Of a stretch of 64,000 bases of DNA, positions 8,261 to 17,349 are shown piece by piece. Position 1 is the first letter of the stretch; every line of letters begins with the position of its first letter. Source of the stretch: Pseudoalteromonas sp. OOF1S-7 (lineage in GTDB: Bacteria > Pseudomonadota > Gammaproteobacteria > Enterobacterales > Alteromonadaceae); assembly GCF_022347765.1 (NCBI RefSeq), contig NZ_JAKRFZ010000001.1:434001-498000 (forward strand). The letters are read 5' to 3'. The notes under the pieces are model-generated. The model saw nothing but the letters and a program-made list of their open reading frames with translations. It was not told the DNA's origin and did no database searches. The position numbers and the translations under genes are program-made.

Positions 8261-10825
8261 ATGAACACAAGAAGATTAATGCAGTTATGCTGTGCCGTCG
8301 GCCTGCAACTCACTGCAGCACACAGCTGGGCGCAAATCAGCTCGTCCAGTTATGACTGTCACGCCCTGCCCGAGTGGTCTGGCTCTGCGGTCTATCGCAA
8401 AGGGGATCAGGTACGCGCCCAGGCAGTGGCCTATGAAGCCAAATGGTATAGTCAAAATGACCTGCCTGCGAATAATTCGGGCACCTATGAGGTATGGCAA
8501 GAGCTTGGCCAATGCACCAGTGGCAATGCCCCTGTGGTTACTTTGGTAAGCCCCTCAGATGGCGCTATTGTAAACAAAAATGACAACGCTGTTTTTTCGG
8601 CAAGCGCCAGCGATCAGGATGGCGACCTTGCCCAGGTTGAGTTTTTTGTCGATGACATCAGTGTCGGTATACTCAGCCAGGCGCCCTATCAACTTACCTG
8701 GTCCGCACAGCTGGGCATGCACACGGTGAGCGCAGTTGCAAAAGACGCCAAAGGGAACCTGAGTACACCCGCAACGGCAAGTATCACAGTGCGCGATGAC
8801 AGCGGTAATGTCCCCCCGGCTCTCACCATAGATACACCAACCAACAACCAGGCATTTAAAGTTGGCGATACCGTTAGCCTTGCTGTGCAGGCCACTGACA
8901 CTGATGGCCAGGTTGTGCAGGTCGAAATATGGCGTGATGCCCAACGCCTGGCAACGCTCAGCACCCCGCCTTTTCGCCATGATTTTGTCACCGTGAGCCC
9001 GGGCAGTAAACAGCTCAGAGTCATTGCACAAGACGACAAAGGCGCAACCGCTGAAGCCAGTGTGATCATTCAGGTAAACGCTGCAAGTTCAGGCGGCTGT
9101 GCAGGCCTGAACACTTATCGCGCGGGGCAAAGCTATCAAAATGGTGAACTGGTAGCGCATAATAATCGCAAATACCGCTGCGACATTGCGGGCTGGTGTA
9201 GCTCCAGTGCTGCGTGGGCCTATGAGCCCGGTGAGGGTCAGCACTGGCAGGACGCCTGGAGCGATTTAGGGATCTGTGCGATCGCGCCCGAAGTTAGCTT
9301 TAGTCAGCCTAACGACAATGCCACTTTGCTGCTTAACCAGCCGACACAAATCGCGGTCAGCGCTTCCGATGCTGACGGGACTATTTCGCAGTTAGACTTG
9401 TATGCTGATCAAACCTTACTTGGCAGCACCGCGCAAACTGCACTGACTGTTGAGTGGATCCCGGCGAACACCGGGCCAGTTACACTCAGTGCCGTTGCAA
9501 CTGACAACGAGAGTAACCAGAGCCAGCAATCAATCCAGGTTACAGTGACAGATCAGCCTTTGGTGGTTGATTTAACCGCCCCAACTTCGGGTACCCAATA
9601 TGTACTGGGTAGTGCGATCACTATCAAAGCCAATGCTCAGGCGCTCAGCGGTCAGATCTCGATGGTCGATTTTTATGCCAATGGGGTAAAAGTTGCTAGC
9701 GATACACAAGCGCCTTATGAGTTTAATTACGCACCCGCAACAGTTGGGCAGCTCAGCATCTATGCAGCTGCGACCAGCACATCGGGAGATACGGAAAACA
9801 GCCCAGCCGCCACTGTCACTGTGATTGCCCCACCGGTTGGCAAGACCCATAAACTCATAGGCTACTGGCATAACTTTGTTAATCCGGCTGGCTGCCCTAT
9901 TCCACTGGATCAGATCTCCGATGCCTGGGACATCATCGACATCGCCTTTGCTGAGAACGATCGTTCGTCTAACGGTACGGTGCACTTTAAACCGTTTGAG
10001 AAAGACATTCGCTCTAACTGCCCACCCATTGACCCCGCTAAATTCAAAACCGATATGCAGGCACTACAGGCCCAGGGGAAAATTTTTGTACTCAGCCTGG
10101 GTGGCGCCGAAGGCACCATTACCTTAAATACCGATGCCGATGAAGCCAATTTTGTCAGCAGCCTCACTACTATTATTCGGGAGTGGGGATTTGACGGTCT
10201 GGATATCGACCTTGAAAGTGGCTCAAACCTGTTGCACGGCTCTCAGATACAAGCCCGCCTGCCCAGAGCAATCAAACAAATTGAACAGAATATGGGCGGT
10301 GATATGGTACTCACTATGGCGCCGGAACACCCTTATGTACATGGCGGTATGATAGCCTACTCCGGGATCTGGGGCGCGTATATACCGCTTATCAACGAGC
10401 TCAGGGACACCCTGGATTTACTGCATGTCCAGCTCTATAACAATGGCGGACTGCCTAACCCATACGAACCGGGCAGCGCACCGGAAGGCTCTGTCAATAT
10501 GATGGTGGCACACGCCAAAATGCTGATTGAAGGGTTCGACTTAGCCGATGGCAGCCGCTTTATGCCGCTCAGAGATGATCAGGTCGCCATTGGCCTGCCA
10601 TCCGGCCCGCAATCCGCTAATTCCGGTCAGGCACCGATTGCCAATATCATAGCGGCGCTGGACTGTCTGACTAAAGGCACACAATGCGGCACCATTGCAC
10701 CCAGCCAGCCTTATCCGGCTTTTGGCGGTGTAATGACCTGGTCAATCAACTGGGATAAATTCGATGGCTACAACTTTTCCGTACCCATTGGTAATAAGCT
10801 CACTGAAATGAATCAGGGTCGATAA
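8261..10825 (+). CDS. Secreted GH18 chitinase with two chitin-binding modules and four Ig-like domains
   Basis: Protein of 854 aa. Order: signal peptide (1-25, cut after HSWA), CBM5/12 chitin-binding module (about 31-86, WSGSAVYRKGDQV), two bacterial Ig-like domains (about 92-177 and 184-272), a second CBM5/12 (about 278-341, YQNGELVAHNNRKYRC), two more Ig-like domains (about 344-522) and a GH18 catalytic domain (about 528-852). The active-site motif DGLDIDLE is at residues 645-652, with Glu652 as the proton donor. It hydrolyses chitin outside the cell, fitting a marine life style. Each Ig-like domain starts with a PxV.L..P.(D/N) pattern. The gene is monocistronic by spacing, with a hairpin after it. 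Confidence 0.95.
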   Translation: MNTRRLMQLCCAVGLQLTAAHSWAQISSSSYDCHALPEWSGSAVYRKGDQVRAQAVAYEAKWYSQNDLPANNSGTYEVWQELGQCTSGNAPVVTLVSPSDGAIVNKNDNAVFSASASDQDGDLAQVEFFVDDISVGILSQAPYQLTWSAQLGMHTVSAVAKDAKGNLSTPATASITVRDDSGNVPPALTIDTPTNNQAFKVGDTVSLAVQATDTDGQVVQVEIWRDAQRLATLSTPPFRHDFVTVSPGSKQLRVIAQDDKGATAEASVIIQVNAASSGGCAGLNTYRAGQSYQNGELVAHNNRKYRCDIAGWCSSSAAWAYEPGEGQHWQDAWSDLGICAIAPEVSFSQPNDNATLLLNQPTQIAVSASDADGTISQLDLYADQTLLGSTAQTALTVEWIPANTGPVTLSAVATDNESNQSQQSIQVTVTDQPLVVDLTAPTSGTQYVLGSAITIKANAQALSGQISMVDFYANGVKVASDTQAPYEFNYAPATVGQLSIYAAATSTSGDTENSPAATVTVIAPPVGKTHKLIGYWHNFVNPAGCPIPLDQISDAWDIIDIAFAENDRSSNGTVHFKPFEKDIRSNCPPIDPAKFKTDMQALQAQGKIFVLSLGGAEGTITLNTDADEANFVSSLTTIIREWGFDGLDIDLESGSNLLHGSQIQARLPRAIKQIEQNMGGDMVLTMAPEHPYVHGGMIAYSGIWGAYIPLINELRDTLDLLHVQLYNNGGLPNPYEPGSAPEGSVNMMVAHAKMLIEGFDLADGSRFMPLRDDQVAIGLPSGPQSANSGQAPIANIIAALDCLTKGTQCGTIAPSQPYPAFGGVMTWSINWDKFDGYNFSVPIGNKLTEMNQGR

Positions 10826-10838
10826 GCACCTGATTACA

Positions 10839-10867
10839 GGGTAACGATGGCCTCCTGCCCGTTACCC
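10839..10867 (+). terminator. Possible weak terminator after the chitinase gene
   Basis: Eight-base stem GGGTAACG/CGTTACCC with a 13-base loop, 14 bases past the stop. No immediate T run follows (a run of five comes 17 bases later), so termination is uncertain. Confidence 0.35.
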
Positions 10868-10976
10868 TCCTCCCGTGCTTGTTTTTGTTCTTGGTATTTT
10901 GCCTCTGGCAGATCGGCATAATTAACGCTAAGGTGAGGTTTACCCGGTTAGCGCCAATAATATTCAAGGAGATCAC

Positions 10977-11837
10977 ATGAGTAACACCCCCTACACGCCG
11001 CCCAAAGTGTGGACACATCAGCCCAGTAGCGATAACAAATGGGCCAATATTAATAGCCCGGAATCCGGTGCCAGGTATGAACAGGCACTCCCTGTCGGCA
11101 CACACCCTTTGCAGCTTTACTCGCTTGGGACACCAAACGGGCAAAAGGTCACCATTATGCTGGAAGAGCTGCTGGCACTTGGGGTCACCGAGGCTGAATA
11201 CGATGCTTACCTGATCAATATTGGTGAGGGCGAGCAGTTTTCTTCTGGCTTTGTTGACGTTAATCCAAACTCAAAAATTCCCGCTCTGGTCGATAAATCG
11301 GGTGAAACAGAGGTCAAAGTCTTCGAATCTGCTTCTATCCTGGTTTATTTAGCCGAAAAGTTTGGTCACTTATTACCTTCATCCGGCTCACCAAGAACAA
11401 ACACCTTTAACTGGTTGTTCTGGGCACAAGGTTCAGCGCCATTTGTTGGTGGTGGTTTTGGTCACTTCTATGCTTATGCGGATGAAAAGCAGGAATACCC
11501 TATCAATCGCTTTGCCATGGAAGCCAAACGTCAGCTGGATGTGCTGAACAAGCACCTGGCAGACAACACCTATGTTGCAGGCGAACAATACACTATTGCC
11601 GATATCGCCATCTGGCCCTGGTATGGCAACCTGGCACTGGGCAAACTATACGATGCCGGCGAGTTTTTACAGGTGCACGAGTATGAGCACGTGGTGCGCT
11701 GGGCTGAGCAAGTTAGCGCACGTCCCGCGGTACAACGTGGCCGGGTAGTAAACCGCACCTTTGGTGAGCCCTGGGAGCAGCTGCGCGAACGCCACAGCGC
11801 AGCCGATATTGACGCCGTACTGGCATTAAAGGCCTAA
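10977..11837 (+). CDS. yghU: Glutathione-dependent disulfide-bond oxidoreductase YghU
   Basis: Glutathione S-transferase family protein of 286 aa. The N-terminal extension before the thioredoxin fold, the block YSLGTPNGQKVTIMLEEL (about residues 48-65) and NPNSKIPALVD are the YghU/YfcG-type signature; here Thr-Pro-Asn replaces the usual catalytic Tyr/Ser/Cys, as in YghU, which binds two glutathiones and reduces disulfides. The C-terminal helical domain includes YTIADIAIWPWYG. AAGGAG lies six bases before the ATG. It stands alone. Confidence 0.92.
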   Translation: MSNTPYTPPKVWTHQPSSDNKWANINSPESGARYEQALPVGTHPLQLYSLGTPNGQKVTIMLEELLALGVTEAEYDAYLINIGEGEQFSSGFVDVNPNSKIPALVDKSGETEVKVFESASILVYLAEKFGHLLPSSGSPRTNTFNWLFWAQGSAPFVGGGFGHFYAYADEKQEYPINRFAMEAKRQLDVLNKHLADNTYVAGEQYTIADIAIWPWYGNLALGKLYDAGEFLQVHEYEHVVRWAEQVSARPAVQRGRVVNRTFGEPWEQLRERHSAADIDAVLALKA

Positions 11838-11842
11838 GTACA

Positions 11843-11865
11843 CAGCGCGTGTCCCACACGCGCTG
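11843..11865 (+). terminator. Strong hairpin after yghU, weak U-tract
   Basis: Perfect ten-base GC-rich stem CAGCGCGTGT/ACACGCGCTG with a three-base loop, six bases after the yghU stop, followed by ACTTTCTC. The stem is strong but the T tract is broken. Confidence 0.55.
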
Positions 11866-11965
11866 ACTTTCTCACTCTCAGAGACACTTAGCCACTCTAT
11901 TTCTTTCCCCTTCTGCACTTCAGGTGCTCAGCGATTAGTTGCAAGATATAAAAATCAAATATAAA

Positions 11966-11980
11966 TGACAATTATTAGCA
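11966..11980. promoter_or_regulatory. Putative Fur box upstream of the 12051-sodA unit
   Basis: TGACAATTATTAGCA matches the 7-1-7 Fur consensus TGATAATnATTATCA at 12 of 14 positions and sits about 70 bases before the first gene of the unit, in AT-rich DNA. A Fur-repressed Mn-type superoxide dismutase replacing the iron enzyme under iron starvation is known from E. coli sodA and Pseudomonas sodM, so the context fits. Confidence 0.65.
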
Positions 11981-12050
11981 TTTGTGTTCTTATAATCATA
12001 TTGACCATTATGTGGTTTAGATCCACAGCCCATCAAAGGAGGAGCTATTT

Positions 12051-12554
12051 ATGCTGCAATACGAAGCCGCGCCAAATTGCACAGCCGAACAATACGAACA
12101 TGCACTCGCCCCCTGGCAAAAAGCAATGACCGAGGGCAACTGTGCATTTGAAAGTCAGTCGTTCTATCGCGCCAGAGATCACTATCAATGTGCCCTGTAT
12201 CTGGTGAGCAATTTAATCGCCCACTTTACCCATCAGTATGACCAGCCACTTCAGGAAGAGGCACTGATGCACTGCTGCCCAGCACTCGTCATAGCTGCCC
12301 ATAACCTGGCCGACTGCTACCTTGCCATGGCATTGCCACACAAAGCCTGTGAGCAGCTCATAACAGTACACCAGCAGCTGGTCCAGCTCGGTGATCATGC
12401 GAACCCCCAGGTCGGATTCATTGCAATGCGCCACGGTATGAGAACGCGTACAGAGTTAATGCACTTTATTGCTAACCACCAGGCACACAAAAACCTGGTG
12501 AGCTGGGCGACCTCGGTACTCAACACCCCACGTTCAGCACACCATTACCATTAA
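12051..12554 (+). CDS. Helical protein preceding sodA, DUF2753-like, unknown function
   Basis: Protein of 167 aa, wholly helical by appearance, with a tetratricopeptide-like pair: [19 protein letters not shown] (about residues 43-61) and [26 protein letters not shown] (83-108). It resembles small proteins encoded beside sodA in Vibrio (DUF2753) and, by position, the open frame between fumC and the Fur-regulated Mn-SOD gene of Pseudomonas; the family name is tentative. GGAGG lies eight bases before the ATG. It is separated from sodA by 16 bases and shares its Fur box, suggesting a job in iron starvation or superoxide response. No catalytic motif is visible; four Cys and many His residues are scattered. 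Confidence 0.6.
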   Translation: MLQYEAAPNCTAEQYEHALAPWQKAMTEGNCAFESQSFYRARDHYQCALYLVSNLIAHFTHQYDQPLQEEALMHCCPALVIAAHNLADCYLAMALPHKACEQLITVHQQLVQLGDHANPQVGFIAMRHGMRTRTELMHFIANHQAHKNLVSWATSVLNTPRSAHHYH

Positions 12555-12570
12555 TCCAAAGGAGAGAAGT

Positions 12571-13182
12571 ATGGCATTTACACTGCCCGAATTACCTTAC
12601 GCCTATGATGCGTTAGAGCCGCATATTGACAGTAAAACCATGGAGATCCACCACACCCTGCACCACCAGACCTACGTAAATAAGGCCAATGCCGCGCTTG
12701 AGGGCAGCGAATTTGCAAACCAATCCAGTATAGAATTGCTGACCAATATTCATAATTTACCCGACGCTTTACGTGGTGCGGTGCGCGACCACGTCGGCGG
12801 TCACAACAACCACTCCCTATTTTGGGAGATCATGTCACCACAAGGCGGACTGCTGCACCACGGAGCACTGTCTGATGCCATTGATAAACATTTTGGCGAC
12901 TTTGATACATTTAAAGCACAGTTTACCCAGGCAGCAGTCAGTCGCTTTGGCAGTGGCTGGGCCTGGCTGGTCATTGATGCTCAAAAATGTCTGCAGGTTA
13001 CCAGCTCGCTGAATCAGGACAGCCCATTGATGGACGGCCTGACGCCCATTTTGGGCCTTGATGTATGGGAGCACGCCTATTATCTGAAATACCAAAATCG
13101 CAGGCCTGAGTACATTGAAGCCTTTTACAAGGTGATTAACTGGCAGGAAGTGGAACGCCGTTTTATCGCCGCCATTGATTAA
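12571..13182 (+). CDS. sodA: Superoxide dismutase, manganese type
   Basis: Protein of 203 aa that dismutates superoxide in the cytoplasm. Metal ligands are in [12 protein letters not shown] (first His), the [10 protein letters not shown] block (second His) and DVWEHAYY (Asp and His). The Mn rather than Fe type is indicated by GSGWAWLV and by NQDSPLM with the Gln that Fe enzymes carry elsewhere in the fold. It is the second gene behind the Fur box, and AAAGGAGAG precedes the ATG. Its stop codon abuts the start of a 162-bp inverted-repeat element. Confidence 0.95.
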   Translation: MAFTLPELPYAYDALEPHIDSKTMEIHHTLHHQTYVNKANAALEGSEFANQSSIELLTNIHNLPDALRGAVRDHVGGHNNHSLFWEIMSPQGGLLHHGALSDAIDKHFGDFDTFKAQFTQAAVSRFGSGWAWLVIDAQKCLQVTSSLNQDSPLMDGLTPILGLDVWEHAYYLKYQNRRPEYIEAFYKVINWQEVERRFIAAID

Positions 13183-13343
13183 TACCAATTTCACTTAATA
13201 CTTGTTCCATTTGACGGATCAAATAGGACGCTAACTGTGTTAAAAATTTCTTATTTAGAACGACTAAACATCAAAATTTTTGCCCGGTTATCGACCCTAT
13301 TTTCTCGTCTCAAAATAGAACACTTAATTAAGCAAATTGGTAT
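13182..13343. repeat. 162-bp inverted-repeat (MITE/REP-like) element
   Basis: The two ends read ATACCAATTT... and ...AAATTGGTAT, and the arms stay complementary with few mismatches over about 65-75 bases each, meeting near 13255-13270. The whole element would fold into one long hairpin. It codes for nothing convincing. Termini and hairpin build resemble non-coding dispersed repeats of marine gammaproteobacteria, but I see no second copy in this window, so its dispersed nature is inference. Confidence 0.7.
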
Positions 13344-13356
13344 AAACCGCATAAAC

Positions 13357-13388
13357 AAAAAAGCCAGCGAAAAAACGCTGGCTTTTTT
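13357..13388. terminator. Bidirectional terminator between sodA and aroC
   Basis: Nine-base stem AAGCCAGCG/CGCTGGCTT with a six-A loop and T or A runs on both sides, so it can end transcription from sodA and from aroC. Confidence 0.9.
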
Positions 13389-13401
13389 CCCGGCGGCGCA
13401 G

Positions 13402-14502
13402 TTAAGGTCTTTGCGCCGCAATTGGGCCATGTTGCAAGTTAACATGTGGGTTCTGCCCACGCTGTCTGAGCAAATGATCCATCAGGGTAATGGCCATCAT
13501 CGCTTCGGCAATCGGGATAGCCCGGATCCCCACACATGGGTCATGACGACCTTTGGTGATCATCTCTACCGATTCATTCTGGGTGTTGATGCTCTGTCCC
13601 GGGATAGTAATGCTCGACGTCGGTTTAAGCGCTATCGAGGCAATGATATCCTGACCAGTCGAAATCCCGGCCAGCACGCCACCCGCATGATTGCTGGTAA
13701 AGCCTTCGGGTGTCAGTTCATCCCGGTGTTCTGAGCCTTTTTGCTCCACCACCTCAAAGCCGTCACCGATCTCAACACCTTTAACCGCATTAATGCTCAT
13801 TAAAGAGTGCGCCAGCTCTGCGTCCAGCCTGTCAAATACCGGTTCGCCCAGACCAACAGGCACGCCTTTAGCCACCACTTTTACCTTTGCACCGACTGAA
13901 TCTCCCTGCTTTTTCAGGTCGCGCATATACTCATCCAGCGCATCCAGTTTAGTGGCATCGGGAAAGAAAAAGGGGTTCTGCTCGACCTGTTGCCAGTCGA
14001 ACTGCTCGGCTTTAATTGGCCCCAACTGCGACAGGCAGGCATGGATCTCAATGCCATGTACTTGCTTGAGATATTTTTTCGCTATGCCACCGGCAGCAAC
14101 ACGAATGGCGGTTTCCCGTGCTGACGAGCGTCCGCCGCCGCGATAGTCGCGGTGTCCGTATTTATGCCAGTAGCTGTAATCACCGTGGCCGGGACGGAAT
14201 ACGTCCTGGATTTTACTGTAGTCTTTAGAACGCTGATCGGTATTCTCGATTAATAAGCCAATACTGGTGCCGGTGGTTTTGCCCTCGAACACGCCAGAGA
14301 GTATTTTAATTTCATCCCCCTCGCGACGCTGAGTTGTATAACGGCTTTGCCCGGGTTTACGCCTGTCCAGGTCGACCTGGAGATCCGCTTCGTCCAGTTC
14401 CAGTCCCGCCGGGACACCATCCACCACACCACCCAGCGCAACGCCGTGACTTTCGCCAAAGGTCGATACCCTGAATAACTGGCCTATGCTATTGCCTGCC
14501 AT
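13402..14502 (-). CDS. aroC: Chorismate synthase
   Basis: Protein of 366 aa that makes chorismate from EPSP, the last common step of aromatic amino acid synthesis; it needs reduced FMN. Family signatures are near-complete: [18 protein letters not shown] at the N-terminus, [27 protein letters not shown] (about residues 105-131, containing the FMN and substrate-binding His and Arg) and [19 protein letters not shown] near residue 320. It lies 56 bases after prmB on the same strand, a conserved pair in gammaproteobacteria. Its terminator is shared with sodA. Confidence 0.97.
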   Translation of the reverse strand: MAGNSIGQLFRVSTFGESHGVALGGVVDGVPAGLELDEADLQVDLDRRKPGQSRYTTQRREGDEIKILSGVFEGKTTGTSIGLLIENTDQRSKDYSKIQDVFRPGHGDYSYWHKYGHRDYRGGGRSSARETAIRVAAGGIAKKYLKQVHGIEIHACLSQLGPIKAEQFDWQQVEQNPFFFPDATKLDALDEYMRDLKKQGDSVGAKVKVVAKGVPVGLGEPVFDRLDAELAHSLMSINAVKGVEIGDGFEVVEQKGSEHRDELTPEGFTSNHAGGVLAGISTGQDIIASIALKPTSSITIPGQSINTQNESVEMITKGRHDPCVGIRAIPIAEAMMAITLMDHLLRQRGQNPHVNLQHGPIAAQRP

Positions 14503-14558
14503 TGATTTTCCTCATTCCAAAAAAACACTTTTGCGCTTCCCTGACCACAGGAAAACGC

Positions 14559-15494
14559 TTAGTCGTTAAAGTAATCCAGCAATTGTTTTTTACTGATCAC
14601 AAAGACGCCCAGCCCGCCGCGTGCAAATTCCAGCCAGGTAAATGGCGCACCGGGATAAAGCGCTTCCATATGTACCATAGAATTACCCACCTCGACAAAT
14701 AGCAGCCCCTCTTCTGTGAGGTGCGCTGCGGCTTCCTGTAGCAAAGTGCGTGTAACATCCAGTCCATCTTCTCCCGACGCCAGACCCAGCTCAGGTTCAT
14801 GATGGAACTCCTCAGGGAGATCCGCCATATCTTCTGCATCCACATAAGGTGGATTGGCCACGATCAGATCATATTGCTGTCCGGGCACCCCGCTGAACAC
14901 ATCCGACTGAATAGCAAAAACCTGCTCCTGGACCTGATGATCATGGATGTTCATCTCGGCCACCGCCAGCGCATCAAACGAAATATCAACCGCATCCACC
15001 TGAGCCTGTTCAAACGCTTTGGCCAGCGCAATGGCAATACAACCAGAGCCCGTACACATATCCAGGATCCGGGTCACTTTTTCCGGCGACTTTAACCAGG
15101 GCTTGAACTGGGTTTCAATCAGCTCAGCAAAGGGCGAGCGTGGCACGAGTACGCGCTCATCCACATAAAAAGGCAGTCCCGCGAACCAAGCCTGGTTGGT
15201 CAGATAGGCAACCGGAATGCGCTCGTCGATACGCAGTCTAAGGTATTCTACCAGCCTGACTTTTTCGCTGTGTGTCAGGCGTGCGCTAATTAGCTCCTTC
15301 GGCGCATCAACAGGCAGGTTAAGCAATGGCAAAACCAGGCTGACAGCCTCATCCCACGGATTGTCGGTACCGTGTCCAAAAAACACGCCATTACCCGCAA
15401 ACTGGCTGGCAGTCCAGCGTAACCAATCCTGGATGGTGATTAAATCCCGATAGGCTTCTTCAGCCATCGCCTGAGAAATAACAGAGTCGCTCAT
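14559..15494 (-). CDS. prmB: Ribosomal protein L3 glutamine methyltransferase
   Basis: SAM-dependent methyltransferase of 311 aa that N5-methylates a glutamine of ribosomal protein L3. The SAM motif is [19 protein letters not shown] (about 136-154) and the catalytic NPPY is in [29 protein letters not shown] sequence ([12 protein letters not shown]) follows as in all PrmB/PrmC. Length and the N-terminal part ([12 protein letters not shown]) separate it from PrmC. It is upstream of aroC in the same operon. Confidence 0.94.
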   Translation of the reverse strand: MSDSVISQAMAEEAYRDLITIQDWLRWTASQFAGNGVFFGHGTDNPWDEAVSLVLPLLNLPVDAPKELISARLTHSEKVRLVEYLRLRIDERIPVAYLTNQAWFAGLPFYVDERVLVPRSPFAELIETQFKPWLKSPEKVTRILDMCTGSGCIAIALAKAFEQAQVDAVDISFDALAVAEMNIHDHQVQEQVFAIQSDVFSGVPGQQYDLIVANPPYVDAEDMADLPEEFHHEPELGLASGEDGLDVTRTLLQEAAAHLTEEGLLFVEVGNSMVHMEALYPGAPFTWLEFARGGLGVFVISKKQLLDYFND

Positions 15495-15579
15495 GAGTTG
15501 CTCTCACTACTAATTGTATGGCGGCATTGTAACGGTTTTTACGCTAGGTTTTTACGCTTTTTTTCTTTAAAATACTGCT

Positions 15580-16134
15580 ATGAACACAGATAAACCAAAC
15601 TCACAACTGCCAGCCGATGATTTCTCCCTGTTTCGTGAGGCGATTTCTGGCACCACCCAGTTCAAGCAAGACACAGTGCAACAGGTAAGACGCCAGACGC
15701 GCTTTAAGGGTGAGGTCATCGCCGAGCAAAAGAAACAGCATCAGGCTGAGTTCTATTTTTCGGACGAATACGTACCAGATATAGACACATATGGCACCGT
15801 CAATTATGTTCGCCCGGGTGCCGATAAATATCTGGCCAAACAACTTCGCCGCGGTGATTACGCGCCTGAGCTTATTCTTGACATGCACGGTATGAACAAG
15901 GAAACCGCGAAAGACGAACTTGCGGCCTTGATCCACGCCTGTAAAAAGCAACACGTGGCCTGTGCCTGCGTAGTCCATGGCATTGGCGAGCGCGTGTTAA
16001 AGCACAAAGTGCCTCAGTACCTGGTACAGCATCCCGATATACTGGCGATCCACCAGGCACCGCTGGAGTATGGTGGCAAAGGCGCCGTACTGATCCTGGT
16101 AGACCTACCACAGAGCATGGAATTTCGCCGTTAG
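15580..16134 (+). CDS. smrB: Smr-domain ribosome rescue endonuclease SmrB
   Basis: Protein of 184 aa with an N-terminal basic/disordered part and a C-terminal Smr domain: LILDMHGMNKETAKDEL (DxHG motif at about residues 105-110) and VVHGIGERVLKHKVPQYL with the GxG turn. In E. coli SmrB (YfcN) cleaves mRNA at collided ribosomes. The arrangement of smrB divergent from prmB-aroC is also that of E. coli, supporting the call. Confidence 0.92.
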   Translation: MNTDKPNSQLPADDFSLFREAISGTTQFKQDTVQQVRRQTRFKGEVIAEQKKQHQAEFYFSDEYVPDIDTYGTVNYVRPGADKYLAKQLRRGDYAPELILDMHGMNKETAKDELAALIHACKKQHVACACVVHGIGERVLKHKVPQYLVQHPDILAIHQAPLEYGGKGAVLILVDLPQSMEFRR

Positions 16135-16355
16135 TTTTATTACAGGGCCATTGCTCAAGCGCATCGTCCTGTTACATTTTCCAACAACACAATCTGATAG
16201 GATTTTTCTTTTACTTACCACAGTCTCTCCCCCCTGATTACCTCGCTCCGTGAGCTTGATTTAACACTCAGATCACCAAGCTAGCGACATGGTAACAAAT
16301 ACGTTATATTGCCAGTCAATCTGACTATTTTTATTGCAACATTTACTCTCAAACC

Positions 16356-17156
16356 ATGAATGAACTTTTAAGCTCAGACTTGAGCATCTTACTCCTGGAG
16401 CCGTCCCAGACCCAAAGACGGATCATCAGTAACGAACTTCAGGAAGAAGGGATCCAGAATATCGAGTGTGTGGACACACTTGCGGCCGCCATAGAGAGCC
16501 TAAATAGCAGCAAACCCGACTTAGTGATCAGTGCACTCTATCTGCCTGATGGTGACGCACTCACGTTATTGCAGCATATCCATACGGCATTAGCGGACCA
16601 TCAGCTGCCCTTTATGCTGATCTCCAGTGAAACCCGCCGACCACAACTGGAAGCCTTTAAACAGTCTGGCGTCGTAGCCATTCTGCCCAAGCCCTTTAAC
16701 AAAACCCACCTGGGCAAAGCCCTCAATGCAACCCTGGATATTTTGTCCCCGGAAGAGTTAGAGCTGGACTTGTATGATATTCAGGAACTCAGGATCCTGG
16801 TCGTAGACGATTCACGCCTGGCACGTAATCATATCCGCCGGGTACTCAACAACCTGGGCGCATCCCGAATCAGCGAAGCCGAACATGGTGCACAAGCGCT
16901 GTCTATTTTGCAAGACACCATGTTTGATTTGATCATCACCGACTACAACATGCCAGAAGTGAACGGTCAGGAGCTGGCCGAAGCCATTCGTAACTCTAAC
17001 GAGCACAATCATGTCCCTATCCTGATGGTGTCCTCTGAGGCCAATGAAACACATCTGGCTAATATCGCGCAGTCTGGTGTGAATGCTTTGTGCGACAAAC
17101 CATTCGAGCCCCAGGTCGTAAAACAGTTGATCTACCAACTGCTTGAACAAAACTAG
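16356..17156 (+). CDS. Double-receiver response regulator, first receiver degenerate
   Basis: Protein of 266 aa made of two receiver domains and no output domain. The second (about residues 147-264) is complete: VVDDSRLAR acid pair, phospho-acceptor Asp in IITDYNMPEVNG and CDKPF lysine. The first (about 9-125) has EPS in place of the acid pair and SALYLPDG where the acceptor Asp should be (Ala instead), but keeps the PKPF lysine. It is therefore a pseudo-receiver fused to a CheY-like receiver. A small hairpin (17153-17169) overlaps the stop. No kinase gene is adjacent, so the signal source is unknown. Confidence 0.88.
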   Translation: MNELLSSDLSILLLEPSQTQRRIISNELQEEGIQNIECVDTLAAAIESLNSSKPDLVISALYLPDGDALTLLQHIHTALADHQLPFMLISSETRRPQLEAFKQSGVVAILPKPFNKTHLGKALNATLDILSPEELELDLYDIQELRILVVDDSRLARNHIRRVLNNLGASRISEAEHGAQALSILQDTMFDLIITDYNMPEVNGQELAEAIRNSNEHNHVPILMVSSEANETHLANIAQSGVNALCDKPFEPQVVKQLIYQLLEQN

Positions 17157-17183
17157 CCAATAGTTGGCTAAAACCGCTATTCA

Positions 17184-17220
17184 GACTGGTCAAAATCATC
17201 AAGGTGAATTTTGACCAGTC
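17184..17220. promoter_or_regulatory. Perfect 13-bp inverted repeat, candidate activator site
   Basis: GACTGGTCAAAAT and ATTTTGACCAGTC flank an 11-base spacer. No T run follows on either strand, so it is a poor terminator. It lies about 56-92 bases upstream of the sigma-54-like promoter at 17276, where enhancer-binding proteins commonly bind. Confidence 0.45.
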
Positions 17221-17275
17221 TAAAAATAAAAACAAAAGTCTATATATTTCAATACAGTATAAATTTTCTTTAAGC

Positions 17276-17292
17276 TGGCACAACCTTTGTAA
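17276..17292 (+). promoter_or_regulatory. Sigma-54-like -24/-12 promoter
   Basis: TGGCACAACCTTTGTAA fits the RpoN pattern TGGCAC-N5-TTGC, with the required ten bases between the GG and the second dinucleotide; the -12 element is TTGT instead of TTGC. The 17350 gene starts about 60 bases downstream. One mismatch at a key base keeps this tentative. Confidence 0.5.
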
Positions 17293-17349
17293 TAGTTAGA
17301 ACGACTAACACATTAACGTCATCGTGACTAACCCAAAAGGAACCAGACA

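Noticed and set aside
13237..13734. Plus-strand open frame through the 162-bp repeat into aroC
   Set aside because: It runs through a hairpin, a terminator and the antisense of aroC; not a real gene.
17184..17220. Inverted repeat as a terminator of the double-receiver gene
   Set aside because: No T run on either strand; listed as a possible operator instead.
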